Part shown: one piece after another, positions 35,638 through 45,025 of the stretch | How positions within the stretch are numbered: position 1 is the stretch's first letter | Layout: the number at the start of each line of letters is the position of its first letter | NCBI GenBank assembly: GCA_023259035.1 | Contig: JAHFRA010000005.1 | Span: 1-64,000 of the forward strand | Reading direction: 5' to 3' | Length of the DNA stretch: 64,000 nucleotides | Source: Gallionella sp. | GTDB lineage: Bacteria > Pseudomonadota > Gammaproteobacteria > Burkholderiales > Gallionellaceae | Position numbers and translations under genes: made by a program | The notes under the pieces: generated by a model | Databases searched by the model: none | Seen by the model: only the letters and a program-made list of their open reading frames with translations | What the model was told of the DNA's origin: nothing

Positions 35638-37151
35638 GGTTCCGATCCCAAGGTAATGACGGGTGGTTTGATTTCCATCTGGGTAATCACTGTATTGTCC
35701 CGTTGCTGCCAGGACAGGCTGGCGCCCGCTCTTGGCATTAGCGATTTTACCAACTGCAGTCCAGTGCCGGTATTGCTCTCGAAATTGAAATCGGGCGGCA
35801 ATTGACCGGTATTGTGAATAGCAAGCTGAAAGGAATCAGGACGCTGCCCATATCCGAGCACAATCTTGATCTGCCCAAGCCGACCGCCGTGCTTGATGGC
35901 ATTCGAGAGCAGCTCGTTAAAGATCAACGCCAAAGGCACAGCTTCCGCTTCATCAATGGTGCACGGCACCCAGTCTGGAGGGATTTCTACAGCGACAGGC
36001 ATTTGCCACAGCGAACCGACCCCGGCTGCCACTGCTTCAGCCAGTTTACGCAACTGCATATCGCCCGCCGAGAAGCCCTCTTGCAGGCCGTGGATTATCG
36101 CGATGCTCTGCACCTGGCTGATGGTTTGATTGATCGGTTCCACGATTTCCGGATGGTTATCCGCAAGCTGGCGCAGCAGACCGGAAATGCCTTGCAGATT
36201 GTTCTTGATGCGGTGATGGATTTCGCGTATCAGCGTATCGCGGTGAGCTACGTCAAATTTCGCCTGCTTTATTTCATGAATATAGGTAGCCAAAGACATC
36301 CCGATCATGGACAGAATCAATATGTAAAACCAGAAATTGACCAAATTGGATGCGGCAATATCATTGGCAAAGTAGCCAGTGCCATTCATTGCGCCAAAGA
36401 GCGCCTGGATTGCCACCACGAGCAAAATGATCGTTGTTCCACGGACTCCAAGCAACATTGCTACCCAGGGAATAAACAGGAACATCCAGTAGCCTTTGGC
36501 TGCCGACCCGATAATATCCTGCTGCCAGCCGAGAAAAGTTATTTGGCCGACCAGAATCACCAAGCCAAGCAGCCAGCATGCTTCGGCAATCTTTTTCGTT
36601 TCGCGCCAATTGATTTTTGTCTGCCACCAGACCAGCACCATGGGGGCAACCAGAATGATTCCAAGTGTATCGGTCATCCACCAGTGAAGCAGGCTATCAA
36701 AATAACCTGCCGGGGAGAGCAATCCGGAAACCAGCAATGCAAGATGCACGGCCAATGAGCCAATCAAGACGCTGGCAAACCCGCCCAACAAGACCAACCG
36801 AAAGTAGTCATGCAACAATTGGATACGCAAATCAAACCTGCTTTCGCGGCTCAGCAACCAAACGCCACAAAGTGCCTGCAGTGTATCTCCCGATGCGACG
36901 ATGACGGTTTCCAATAAAGAGTTGCCCTGGATTGTATGAGCCAGAACTGCGCCGAGGAATATGCTCAAGCCATATTGTTTTCCGCCAATCAGCAGCACGG
37001 CCAATGCCAATCCGCTCGCCGGCTCAAAATGCCCGACAATGGCATTGCTCGCGAACAAAGAATCGCCCAAATAAAGCAACGACGCGTAGAGCGCGGCGAT
37101 AGCAAAATGCTTAATCCAGGTATTTGAGAATGCGGATTTGAAAGTAGGCAT
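35634..37151 (-). CDS. MASE1-domain sensor histidine kinase (HisKA_2 type)
   Basis: 505 residues. About eight membrane spans in the first 290 residues form a MASE1 sensor domain (for example HFEPASGLALAVLLIGGKQYG). A HisKA_2 phosphoacceptor helix follows (EIHHRIKNNLQGISGLL, likely His312) and then an HATPase with the N-box FNELLSNAIKHGG and a G-box NTGTGLQLVKSL. Kinases of this type commonly pair with ANTAR regulators, as here. The ligand sensed by MASE1 is not known in general. Confidence 0.9.
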   Translation of the reverse strand: MPTFKSAFSNTWIKHFAIAALYASLLYLGDSLFASNAIVGHFEPASGLALAVLLIGGKQYGLSIFLGAVLAHTIQGNSLLETVIVASGDTLQALCGVWLLSRESRFDLRIQLLHDYFRLVLLGGFASVLIGSLAVHLALLVSGLLSPAGYFDSLLHWWMTDTLGIILVAPMVLVWWQTKINWRETKKIAEACWLLGLVILVGQITFLGWQQDIIGSAAKGYWMFLFIPWVAMLLGVRGTTIILLVVAIQALFGAMNGTGYFANDIAASNLVNFWFYILILSMIGMSLATYIHEIKQAKFDVAHRDTLIREIHHRIKNNLQGISGLLRQLADNHPEIVEPINQTISQVQSIAIIHGLQEGFSAGDMQLRKLAEAVAAGVGSLWQMPVAVEIPPDWVPCTIDEAEAVPLALIFNELLSNAIKHGGRLGQIKIVLGYGQRPDSFQLAIHNTGQLPPDFNFESNTGTGLQLVKSLMPRAGASLSWQQRDNTVITQMEIKPPVITLGSEP

Positions 37152-37605
37152 TGCGTCGTTTTTTTGCTTAAGCTTGATCCGAATGTTGCTTAAAAAAACA
37201 TTTTTACCTTTACCTATGTGAACATATCGATCGCATCATGTTTTATCTGGACAAGCGTCGGGCAGCAAATCAGGAAGTCGCAGAACACAATGGTGAGCAG
37301 TGCGGCAACTGCCGGATCTGGGTTATTTCATCTGGCTACACACGATAGAGCGACCACTTGGACATTCTATACGATTGGTAAGCGGAAAACTGCCCGAACC
37401 GCGAGATCATGGGTGTTGCAGGCTAATGAAAAAGCTACGAAGCTTTTGCTTCAGTGCGCCGTTATTATGCGTGCTGCTGAACAATCGTTTTCGAGTAGCT
37501 ATTTAGATGGAACTTTGCTTGCTAAAGGCATTCTGTATTTCTTGAAACACGGATACCATAGTCACCCGGTGCGACGAAAAGCACGGCTGATTTGGAGACT
37601 TTGTC
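37152..37605. other. 454-base intergenic region between divergent kinase and methyltransferase genes
   Basis: Must hold the promoters of both flanking genes. One perfect hairpin, AAAAGCT-ACGA-AGCTTTT (37430-37447), is visible. An open stretch from 37218 has no coding character. No RNA gene was recognised. Confidence 0.4.
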
Positions 37606-38226
37606 ATGGATCGCAAGCAACATTGGGAGCAGGTATATTCCACCAAAGCATCTGACTCTGTTAGCTGGTTTCAGGAGCATGACGATCAATCGCTACGCTT
37701 GATTCACAATACGGGACTGGGCAAAGATGCCGCCATTATTGATGTGGGCGGCGGGGCCGCCAGACTGGTGGATGATCTTGTGGCGGACGGCTATACCGAC
37801 CTTACAGTAATTGACTTGTCATCTGCGGCTCTTGCCGTCGCAAAGCAACGCTTGGGGAAATATGCGGATAGGGTCCGGTGGGTGGAAGGCGACATTACTC
37901 GCGCAGACTTCCCTGTTTATCGATTTGACATTTGGCATGATCGCGCGGTATTCCATTTTTTGACTGATTCGGCTGACCGCCATGCTTATGTTGAACGTGT
38001 CATGCATTCGGTTAGACCGGGCGGGCATGTGATTATTGCCACCTTTGCCGAAGATGGACCGGAAAAATGCAGTGGCTTGCCGGTGATGCGATACCAACCT
38101 GAAAGTCTGCACGCCGAATTTGGGGATGCGTTCCTGCTGGTCGAGCACGAAAAGAAAGCGCACCACACTCCGTCCGGCACAGTTCAGCAGTTTGTTTATT
38201 GTTATTGCCGCAAAGCTAATAGCTAA
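37606..38226 (+). CDS. Class I SAM-dependent methyltransferase
   Basis: 206 residues with a Rossmann methyltransferase fold: motif I AAIIDVGGGAARLVDDL, motif II LTVIDLSSAAL, and motif IV-like FDIWHDRAVFHFL. A C-terminal YCYCRK follows HHTPSGTVQQFVY. The N-terminus DRKQHWEQVYSTKASDSVSWFQ is typical of a group of small methyltransferases annotated only by fold. The substrate cannot be inferred. It stands alone between two signalling genes. Confidence 0.85.
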   Translation: MDRKQHWEQVYSTKASDSVSWFQEHDDQSLRLIHNTGLGKDAAIIDVGGGAARLVDDLVADGYTDLTVIDLSSAALAVAKQRLGKYADRVRWVEGDITRADFPVYRFDIWHDRAVFHFLTDSADRHAYVERVMHSVRPGGHVIIATFAEDGPEKCSGLPVMRYQPESLHAEFGDAFLLVEHEKKAHHTPSGTVQQFVYCYCRKANS

Positions 38227-38359
38227 TGCATCCCGCGCAAATATTGTATGATGCCGGACACTGGCTGATTGCCGTGGCGCGAGGATTTAATTGGGGTTTG
38301 CGTTTAGTCTCGCATGGCATTTCCAAAAGTAGCATTACTGTGGATACCTTCCAATAAAC

Positions 38360-41300
38360 GTGACTACCGACCAAACCTTACTGCCCGCAAACCTGTTGCG
38401 CCGCAAGCATGTGGGAGGTTGGTCGCGTTCCCAATTGTTGCCTTGGCTGGTGCTTGTAGCTTGCCTGTCGATCACCTACCTGTCTTGGAAAAGCGCGCAG
38501 CAGAATGCCTTGCAGGCACTGCAAACCCAGTTCGATTTCAGGGTGCGGGATGTCGCCGCCGATTTCGTCAAACGCATGGCTACCTACAAGCAGGTGATGC
38601 GCGGAGTAGATGGCCTGTTCGCACATTCCAGCGTCGTTAGCCGCAACGAATTCCGTGACTATGTCGCCCGCCTGCAGCTGAAGGAATACTATCCCGGCAT
38701 TCAGGGTATCCGCTTTGTGCCGCTCGTGCCGCAGACCGAAAAAGACCGGCACATCGCCGCTGTTCGCAAGGAAGGCTTGCCCGCCTACACCATCTGGCCC
38801 GATGGCCAGCGCGACATTTACGCCCCCGTCGCCTACGTCGAACCGTATGACGAGCGCAACGTGCAGGTCTTCGGTTACGACATGCTCTCCGACCTGGAGT
38901 ATCCACGGCCAGGAGAGCAGCCGGGAATGCGCCACCTCGCCATGGAACAAGCGCGCGATTCCGGCAACGCCACCATTTCCGGCAAGATAACCCTGCTGTT
39001 TGAAACCGATAAAGACAGACAGGCCGGCTTCGTGATGTTCCTGCCCATCTATAAACACGATGCTCCGCATGGCACTGTTGACGAACGCCGCGCCAACATT
39101 GTTGGCTGGTTATGTTCGGTGTTCCGCGTGGGTGACCTGATGCAGGGCATTCTCGGCGAGGGCGCCAAAGATGTCGATATTGAACTTTATGACGGAAAGG
39201 AAGTGTCGGATAAGACGGCGATATACGATTCCGACCGCGTAACCCTCCACTTATATCCCGCCTTCAGAAAAACCCAGCCAATCATGGACGCCGACCATAC
39301 TTGGACGTTATCGGTTCACTCGCTACCCAGCTTCGAGGCAAGAATCGACTCATCAAAACCCGTCAACATTGCCATTATCGGTATCGGCGCCAGCCTGTTT
39401 TTTTCGCTGTTCGTCGGGATGCTGGTGCGTGGCCGCACCCGTGCCCAGCAAGCCTCCCTGACGATAAAACAGGAGCTGGCTGATCGCCAACAGGCAGAGC
39501 AGGCGCTGCGTTCAAGTGAGGCGAGATTCCGGTCTATTTTCGATTACTCCAAAGTGGGGATGACTCTGCTCGGCCCGGATTACAAGTACCTGAAGGTCAA
39601 CCGTGCATTCTGCGAAATGACCGGCTACTCCGAGCAGGAATTGCTGGCACACGATTTCAGGGAGATAACCCATCCCGACGATATCGAGACGAATTTGGCG
39701 TGGTCAAAAAAACTGCGGGCGGGCGAAGTTGATTTCTTCAATATGGAGAAAAAATTTATCTGCAAGGATAGCAGCATATTGCATGGCGACCTCACCGTTT
39801 CCTCCATGCGGGACGAAAACGGAAAATTCATCTACGGCATAGCCATTGTTCAGGATATCAGCGAGCGCGTTGAAGCCCAGAAAAAATTGCTGCTGCTTTT
39901 CCGTGCCATTGAAAACAGTCCTGCCACAGTGGTCATTACCGACCGGAACGGCACCATCGAGTACGTCAACAAGAAATTTACCTTCATCACCGGATACTCT
40001 TTTGAGGAAGCCATCGGCCAGAATCCGCGAATACTCAAATCCGGCAAGCAGAGCAGAGATTTCTACGCGCAGCTTTGGAAAACCATATTGGCGGGAAATG
40101 AATGGCAGGGTGAGATGTACAACAAAAGGAAAGATGGCGAATTATTTATCGAACAGGTTTCCATCTCTCCCGTCAGGGACGATCATGGGATCATTGCCAA
40201 TTTTGTCGCCGTCAAGGAGGACGTCACCGACAAGAGGAAAACCGAAGAGGTGATCTGGAGACAAGCCAACTTCGATACCTTGACCGGCCTGCCCAACCGC
40301 CGCATGTTCCGCGAACGCCTGGAACAGGAAATCAAAAAATCCAACCGCAGCGGACTGCCGGTTGCGCTGATGTTCATCGACCTCGACCACTTCAAGGAAG
40401 TCAACGATACGCTGGGGCACGATATAGGCGACATCCTGCTCGTGGAAGCATCCAACCGCATCAGTGACTGCATACGCGCGACCGACATTGTGGCCCGTCT
40501 GGGCGGAGATGAGTTCACCGTGCTGTTGGCGGAACTCGACGATGTCGGCAGTGTCGAGCGGGTCGCTCTGAACATCATCCAGAAGCTCGCCACACCCTTC
40601 CAATTGAGAGATGAGGTGGCCCATGTATCGGCCAGCATCGGCATCACACTGTACCCAAACGATGGAAACGACATAGCGGCCATGTTCAAAAACGCCGACC
40701 AGGCGATGTATGTTGCCAAGAGCCAGGGGCGCAACCGCCACAGTTATTTCACCCACGACCTGCAGGAGGCGGCACAGACACGGTTGCGCTTGATCAATGA
40801 TTTGCGCGGCGCACTGCCCGCCGACCAGTTCGTGGTTTATTTCCAGCCTATCGTGGACCTGTCTACCGGCGGCATCAACAAGGCGGAAGCGCTGATTCGC
40901 TGGCAACACCCCGAGCGCGGCTTGGTCAGCCCTATCCAATTCATCCCGCTGGCCGAGGAAACCGGACTCATCCTGGAAATTGGCGACTGGGTATTTCAAG
41001 AATCGGCGCGCTGGACCAAGCGCTGGAGAACGCTGCACAACAGCGCATTTCAGGTCAGCGTAAACAAGTCGCCGATACAGTTCTACAAAGACGGCGAAGA
41101 TCACACCGCATGGCTCTCTTACCTGAGGGAAATCGACTTGCCGGGAGAGGGTATCGTCGTCGAGATTACCGAGGGATTGCTGCTGGATTCGAACGTATCG
41201 ATTACCGGCGCACTAGCCACGCTGCGTAAAACCGGCATTCAGGTTTCCATGGACGATTTCGGCACCGGTTATTCGTCGTTATCCTATCTCAAGAAGTTCC

Positions 41301-41599
41301 ATATTGATTATCTGAAGATCGACCGCTCTTTCGTGCGCGACATGGTAACCGACGATAACGACGAGGCCTTGTGCGAGGCGATTATCGTCATGGCACACAA
41401 GCTCAATATAAAAGTGATCGCCGAAGGAGTGGAATCAGCGGAACAGCGCGACCTGTTAACCGCCGCCGGATGCGACTATGCACAGGGGTACTTCTACTCC
41501 AAGCCTATACCCGCCGAGGAATTCGAGACGCTGCTGAAAAGCAACTCCACAGCTATAGGTGTCCGGCAAAATCATTCAACCGGTCACGCAACAATTTGA
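38360..41599 (+). CDS. CHASE-PAS-PAS-GGDEF-EAL c-di-GMP signalling protein
   Basis: 1079 residues from GTG 38360. The first span (about 25-43), a periplasmic CHASE domain (about 75-250) and the second span (about 336-356) are followed by two PAS domains (about 385-500 and 510-625). The GGDEF site is intact (715-719), with an inhibitory RxxD site (RATD, 706-709) five residues before it. The EAL domain is also intact: EALIR (843-847), VEITEG, DDFGTG (965-970), KIDRSF and IAEGVE. It should therefore be able both to make and to degrade c-di-GMP, with PAS/CHASE input. No cognate genes are adjacent. Confidence 0.93.
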   Translation: MTTDQTLLPANLLRRKHVGGWSRSQLLPWLVLVACLSITYLSWKSAQQNALQALQTQFDFRVRDVAADFVKRMATYKQVMRGVDGLFAHSSVVSRNEFRDYVARLQLKEYYPGIQGIRFVPLVPQTEKDRHIAAVRKEGLPAYTIWPDGQRDIYAPVAYVEPYDERNVQVFGYDMLSDLEYPRPGEQPGMRHLAMEQARDSGNATISGKITLLFETDKDRQAGFVMFLPIYKHDAPHGTVDERRANIVGWLCSVFRVGDLMQGILGEGAKDVDIELYDGKEVSDKTAIYDSDRVTLHLYPAFRKTQPIMDADHTWTLSVHSLPSFEARIDSSKPVNIAIIGIGASLFFSLFVGMLVRGRTRAQQASLTIKQELADRQQAEQALRSSEARFRSIFDYSKVGMTLLGPDYKYLKVNRAFCEMTGYSEQELLAHDFREITHPDDIETNLAWSKKLRAGEVDFFNMEKKFICKDSSILHGDLTVSSMRDENGKFIYGIAIVQDISERVEAQKKLLLLFRAIENSPATVVITDRNGTIEYVNKKFTFITGYSFEEAIGQNPRILKSGKQSRDFYAQLWKTILAGNEWQGEMYNKRKDGELFIEQVSISPVRDDHGIIANFVAVKEDVTDKRKTEEVIWRQANFDTLTGLPNRRMFRERLEQEIKKSNRSGLPVALMFIDLDHFKEVNDTLGHDIGDILLVEASNRISDCIRATDIVARLGGDEFTVLLAELDDVGSVERVALNIIQKLATPFQLRDEVAHVSASIGITLYPNDGNDIAAMFKNADQAMYVAKSQGRNRHSYFTHDLQEAAQTRLRLINDLRGALPADQFVVYFQPIVDLSTGGINKAEALIRWQHPERGLVSPIQFIPLAEETGLILEIGDWVFQESARWTKRWRTLHNSAFQVSVNKSPIQFYKDGEDHTAWLSYLREIDLPGEGIVVEITEGLLLDSNVSITGALATLRKTGIQVSMDDFGTGYSSLSYLKKFHIDYLKIDRSFVRDMVTDDNDEALCEAIIVMAHKLNIKVIAEGVESAEQRDLLTAAGCDYAQGYFYSKPIPAEEFETLLKSNSTAIGVRQNHSTGHATI

Positions 41600-41650
41600 C
41601 AATTGCATGGGTTGTGCAAAGCGTGGCGTGTCCAACCTGCGAAAGGGCAA

Positions 41651-41818
41651 CTTCCCGGTTCCAGCTCGTCCGGCTTAGCGCGTAGCGTGCGCTATGCGCA
41701 CGACAACACAACCCGAAACACGTGCGCATAGCGCACGCTACCGCAACATTCTTGGTTGCACACTGCCCAACCCACGAGAAGGCCCGTTTCCCATTCCCGG
41801 TTCCGCTCGTCCGGCTTG
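41651..41818. repeat. 21-bp perfect inverted repeat flanked by direct repeats
   Basis: Positions 41682-41702 and 41721-41741 are exact complements (GTAGCGTGCGC... and ...GCGCACGCTAC) with an 18-base loop. Outside the hairpin, TTCCCGGTTCCAGCTCGTCC (from 41652) recurs as TTCCCGGTTCCGCTCGTCCG (from 41793). It sits between convergent genes and may act as a terminator or be a REP/MITE-type element. Confidence 0.75.
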
Positions 41819-41825
41819 GAGGCCT

Positions 41826-42371
41826 TCACTGTGCGGCAGGATTGGCCGGAGTTGCTTGGCTTGCGGCGGCAGGCGCGGACGCGGGAAGTCTGCCGGGTGC
41901 GCGATATGGTGCGGTTTTCGGATAACCGGCGATGTCGAGCTCACTATGCCACTGTTCGGCCAGGAACCCTTTCAGAAAAGTCTTGCCCACCGCAAGTGTT
42001 GGCGCGCTGTCGCCGCCGGAAAGCGCTTTGAAGGCATCGATGTCTTCTTTGGTCAGTAACATGTTTTCGCTGAATGGAATGCCGCGCTTGCTCAGCAGAT
42101 TGCGTGCCAGATTGCAAGGTTCGATGCAGTTGTCCGCGACGTAAAGCACAACCGGAAAATTCTGCTGCGCGCGGCGCGTTTCATAGGGCAGATCCTCACT
42201 CGGCGCTGCAACATCGGAAAACTTCCTGACTTCGATTTGCGTCGCATCTACCGAAGGGACGTCACCGTAATGCACATCGCCCTTCGCGTCTACCCAACGG
42301 TAAAGTTCGCCTGCTTGAGTATCTGATAGCACCAACACCAGACAACCCAACAACAAAACGATGCGTTTCAT
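41826..42371 (-). CDS. DUF4124 plus glutaredoxin-like secreted protein
   Basis: 181 residues. A signal peptide (MKRIVLLLGCLVLVLSDTQA) and a DUF4124 domain (GELYRWVDAKGDVHYGDVP) are followed by a glutaredoxin-like fold: VVLYVADNCIEPCNLARNLLSKRGIPFSE with a Cys-x3-Cys site and a cis-Pro-like SAPTLAVG. The redox site has one residue more than the usual CxxC, so activity is uncertain. The C-terminus is Ala/Pro-rich. A periplasmic thiol role is inferred. Confidence 0.8.
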   Translation of the reverse strand: MKRIVLLLGCLVLVLSDTQAGELYRWVDAKGDVHYGDVPSVDATQIEVRKFSDVAAPSEDLPYETRRAQQNFPVVLYVADNCIEPCNLARNLLSKRGIPFSENMLLTKEDIDAFKALSGGDSAPTLAVGKTFLKGFLAEQWHSELDIAGYPKTAPYRAPGRLPASAPAAASQATPANPAAQ

Positions 42372-42480
42372 TTTGCCTCCTTGCTGATTTGTGGTGGGCG
42401 GACTCCACCGCCGGATAAGGGTTGTCGAACAAAACCCAGCTTACAGATTACTTTACCTTCACGCTCCTGAAAACAAGTTT

Positions 42481-44745
42481 TTACAGTAAACCATTATGCC
42501 GCAACAATGCGTCGATGCTCGGCTCGCGCCCGCGAAACGCGCTGAACGAGTCCATCGCACCGCGGCTGCCGCCCATCGCCAGTATCTCGCTGCGGAAGCG
42601 CGCGCCGACATCCGGGTTTAGCACACCGTGTTCCTCGAACAGGCTGTACGCGTCTGCGGACAGCACTTCCGCCCATTTGTAGCTGTAATAACCCGCCGCA
42701 TAGCCGCCGGCAAAGATGTGCGAAAAGCTGTGCGGAAAGCGCTGGAATGCGGGTGGGATCAGCACCGCCACTTCGGCGCGCACTTCGTCGAGCAGTTGCA
42801 GGATAGATTTCGCGCCGCCCGCCTCGAAGTTGCTGTGCATCAGCATGTCGAACAGCGAAAATTCGATCTGGCGTAGCGTCTGCAAACCGCTTTGAAAATT
42901 CTTCGCGGCGAGCATCTTGTCGAACAGTGCGCGCGGCAACGGTTCTCCGCTGTCGACATGGCGCGTCATGCCGTGCAGCACGTCCCATTCCCAGCAGAAG
43001 TTTTCCATGAACTGGCTGGGTAGCTCCACCGCATCCCATTCCACGCCGTTGATGCCGGACACGGCGAGGTCTTCCACTTCGGTCAGCAGGTGGTGCAGGC
43101 CGTGGCCAAATTCGTGAAACAGCGTGATCACTTCGTCGTGGGTGAACACTGCCGGTCGCCTGCCAGAAAGCGAGGTGATAGCATCACCATGTACAGCAGC
43201 AGGCTCAGCGGCAGACTCGCGGACGTTCACATCCCGCAAGCGGGAACCCTGCTCACTGCTCGCAGCCGCGCCCCCAACCGGCGGCGAGAAATTGCAGTTC
43301 AGGTAGGCGACCGGTGTCTGTATGCCCCGAGTTGTCGGTGTATCAGGCGCAAGGCGGCGGCGCGTGATCACGTCATCCATCCACGCCCCGCCGCGCTTGC
43401 TGTTGCGCGCGTACATATCGAGATAGAACTGGCCGACCAGTTGCCCCTGCGCGTCGCGGATGTCGAAGAAGCGCACGTCGTCATGCCATAGAGGGGCGCT
43501 GGCTGCCTTGATTTGCAAGCCATATAGCGTCTCGACCAGCCTGAACATGCCGGGCAGCACCGCATCCTCGGGGAAATACTGCTTCACTTCCTGCTCGGAA
43601 AAGGCATAGCGCTTCTCGCGCAGTTTTTCGCTGGCATAGCCCACATCCCACGATTGCAATTCCTGCAATCCCAGTTCGGCGCGCGCGAATTCGCGCAGCT
43701 CGGATAAATCTTTTTCGGCGAAAGGCCGCGCGCGCTGCGCCAGCTCGCGCATGAACTCCGCCACCTGTTGCGGCGACTCCGCCATCTTGGTCGCCAGCGA
43801 CAGCTCGCCGAAATTGGCGAAGCCCAGCAGGCTGGCTTCTTCGCCGCGCAGCCGGACGATCTCATCCATCAGCGCGGTGTTGTCCCAGTCAGGCTTGCCG
43901 AATTCGCTGGCGCGCGTGCCATAGGCGCGATACATTTTTTCGCGCAACGCGCGGTTGTCGGCGAATTGCATCAGCGGCATATAGGACGGCGCTTTCAGCG
44001 TGAACAGCCAACCCGATTTCATCGGTGAAGCTGCGTTGGCTTCCTCGCTCACTCCTGGTCGTGCTTGTTGCACTGCCTGCGTCGTTCGCTCGTCGCCGCC
44101 TTGCTTGACCTTCGAAATCGGGTTGGCATTTTGTGTCGCCTGTGCCGCCTCCTGCGCCGCCTGCAGCACATCATCCGGCAAGCCGCTCAATTCGTTTTTA
44201 TCCTCGATCACCAGCGTGTAGTCGTTGGTCGCATCGAGCAGGTTGTCGGAAAAGCGCGACGATAATTCCGCCAAGCGTTCCTGGATTCTCAGATAGCGCT
44301 TCTTCTTGTCTTCCGGTAGCTCCGCGCCGCCGAGGCGGAAATCACGCAGCTCGTTCTCGACGATCTTCTTGCGCGCCGCGCTCAAACCGGCGAATTCAGT
44401 GCTGTCGTGCAATGCCTTGAATTTATCGAACAGCGCGAGGTTCTGTCCAAGCTCGGCGTAATACTGGGTGATCTTCGGCAGCGTGGCGTTATACACCTCG
44501 CGCAACTCGGGAGAATTCATCACCGCGTTCAAATGCCCGACCGGCCCCCAAGCGCGCGACAGCCGTTCGTTGGCATTTTCCATCGGCACGATGAAATCCT
44601 GCCAAGTCGGCGGCACGCTGTCGCTCAACAGCCGCGCGATCAGCGCGCGGTTCTCCGCCAGCAATTGTTCAATCGCCGGTGCGACATGTTCGGGTTTGAT
44701 CTCCGCAAAGCGCGGCAGACCGGAGAAATCGAGTAATGGGTTCAT
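42481..44745 (-). CDS. prlC: Oligopeptidase A (M3 metallopeptidase) with two in-frame inserts
   Basis: Cytoplasmic zinc peptidase that degrades short peptides and signal peptides. The zinc site LFHEFGHGLHH and downstream motifs (NGVEWDAVELPSQFMENFCWE, HSFSHIFAGGYAAGYYSYKWAEVL) are complete. ATG 44745 (MNPLLDFSGLPRF) is chosen; extra upstream codons lack homology. At 754 residues it is about 75 longer than the usual 680. The excess lies in two blocks. One follows QATQNANPISK and ends before GWLFTLKAPSYMP; the other sits between PPVGG and RPAVFTHDEV, next to the active site. Both blocks are palindrome-bearing and look like inserted repeats. Confidence 0.92.
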   Translation of the reverse strand: MNPLLDFSGLPRFAEIKPEHVAPAIEQLLAENRALIARLLSDSVPPTWQDFIVPMENANERLSRAWGPVGHLNAVMNSPELREVYNATLPKITQYYAELGQNLALFDKFKALHDSTEFAGLSAARKKIVENELRDFRLGGAELPEDKKKRYLRIQERLAELSSRFSDNLLDATNDYTLVIEDKNELSGLPDDVLQAAQEAAQATQNANPISKVKQGGDERTTQAVQQARPGVSEEANAASPMKSGWLFTLKAPSYMPLMQFADNRALREKMYRAYGTRASEFGKPDWDNTALMDEIVRLRGEEASLLGFANFGELSLATKMAESPQQVAEFMRELAQRARPFAEKDLSELREFARAELGLQELQSWDVGYASEKLREKRYAFSEQEVKQYFPEDAVLPGMFRLVETLYGLQIKAASAPLWHDDVRFFDIRDAQGQLVGQFYLDMYARNSKRGGAWMDDVITRRRLAPDTPTTRGIQTPVAYLNCNFSPPVGGAAASSEQGSRLRDVNVRESAAEPAAVHGDAITSLSGRRPAVFTHDEVITLFHEFGHGLHHLLTEVEDLAVSGINGVEWDAVELPSQFMENFCWEWDVLHGMTRHVDSGEPLPRALFDKMLAAKNFQSGLQTLRQIEFSLFDMLMHSNFEAGGAKSILQLLDEVRAEVAVLIPPAFQRFPHSFSHIFAGGYAAGYYSYKWAEVLSADAYSLFEEHGVLNPDVGARFRSEILAMGGSRGAMDSFSAFRGREPSIDALLRHNGLL
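43160..43270 (-). repeat. In-frame insert 2 in prlC (about 37 codons)
   Basis: Encodes AAASSEQGSRLRDVNVRESA and a further 17 residues, absent from ordinary oligopeptidase A, just before the zinc-binding segment. It contains two perfect small palindromes, GGTGAT-AGC-ATCACC (43174-43188) and TCCCGC-AA-GCGGGA (43232-43245). The boundaries are approximate. Confidence 0.65.
44007..44127 (-). repeat. In-frame insert 1 in prlC, bounded by 14-bp terminal inverted repeats
   Basis: GCCAACCCGATTTC (44007-44020) and its exact complement GAAATCGGGTTGGC (44114-44127) bound a 121-bp segment. It encodes ISKVKQGGDERTTQAVQQAR and following residues not found in typical oligopeptidase A. It looks like a miniature transposable or palindromic element that kept the reading frame. 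Confidence 0.75.
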
Positions 44746-44954
44746 GGATGAGTGGAAATAAATACTGCAGTGGAAAATCTGACGGTCACATTTTACTATG
44801 AAAGGTTCTGGCAATAGCCCAGCTCGTGCCGGTCGATGCGCGACTGTCAAAAAACGAAACTTCCGCTAAAGTCTCCGATAATCGTCAAGCAAACCCGAGG
44901 AAAACCGCCAATGATCAGCGTTATATGCAACAGGTAGGTGCGAGCCGTGACGGG

Positions 44955-44982
44955 TCAACTGGTAACAAATCGTACCAGTTGA
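44955..44982. terminator. Hairpin downstream of the DUF2075 gene
   Basis: TCAACTGGTA/TACCAGTTGA is a perfect 10-bp stem with an 8-base loop, 43 bases past the stop of the minus-strand gene. It lacks a T-run, so termination is plausible but not certain. Confidence 0.45.
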
Positions 44983-45025
44983 AAATACGCCTTTTCAGTG
45001 GCCAATTCTGAAATTAAACTCGCCC

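Noticed and set aside
37218-37655. 145-codon open frame before the methyltransferase
   Set aside because: It overlaps the methyltransferase start in another frame, shows no domain and has no ribosome binding site.
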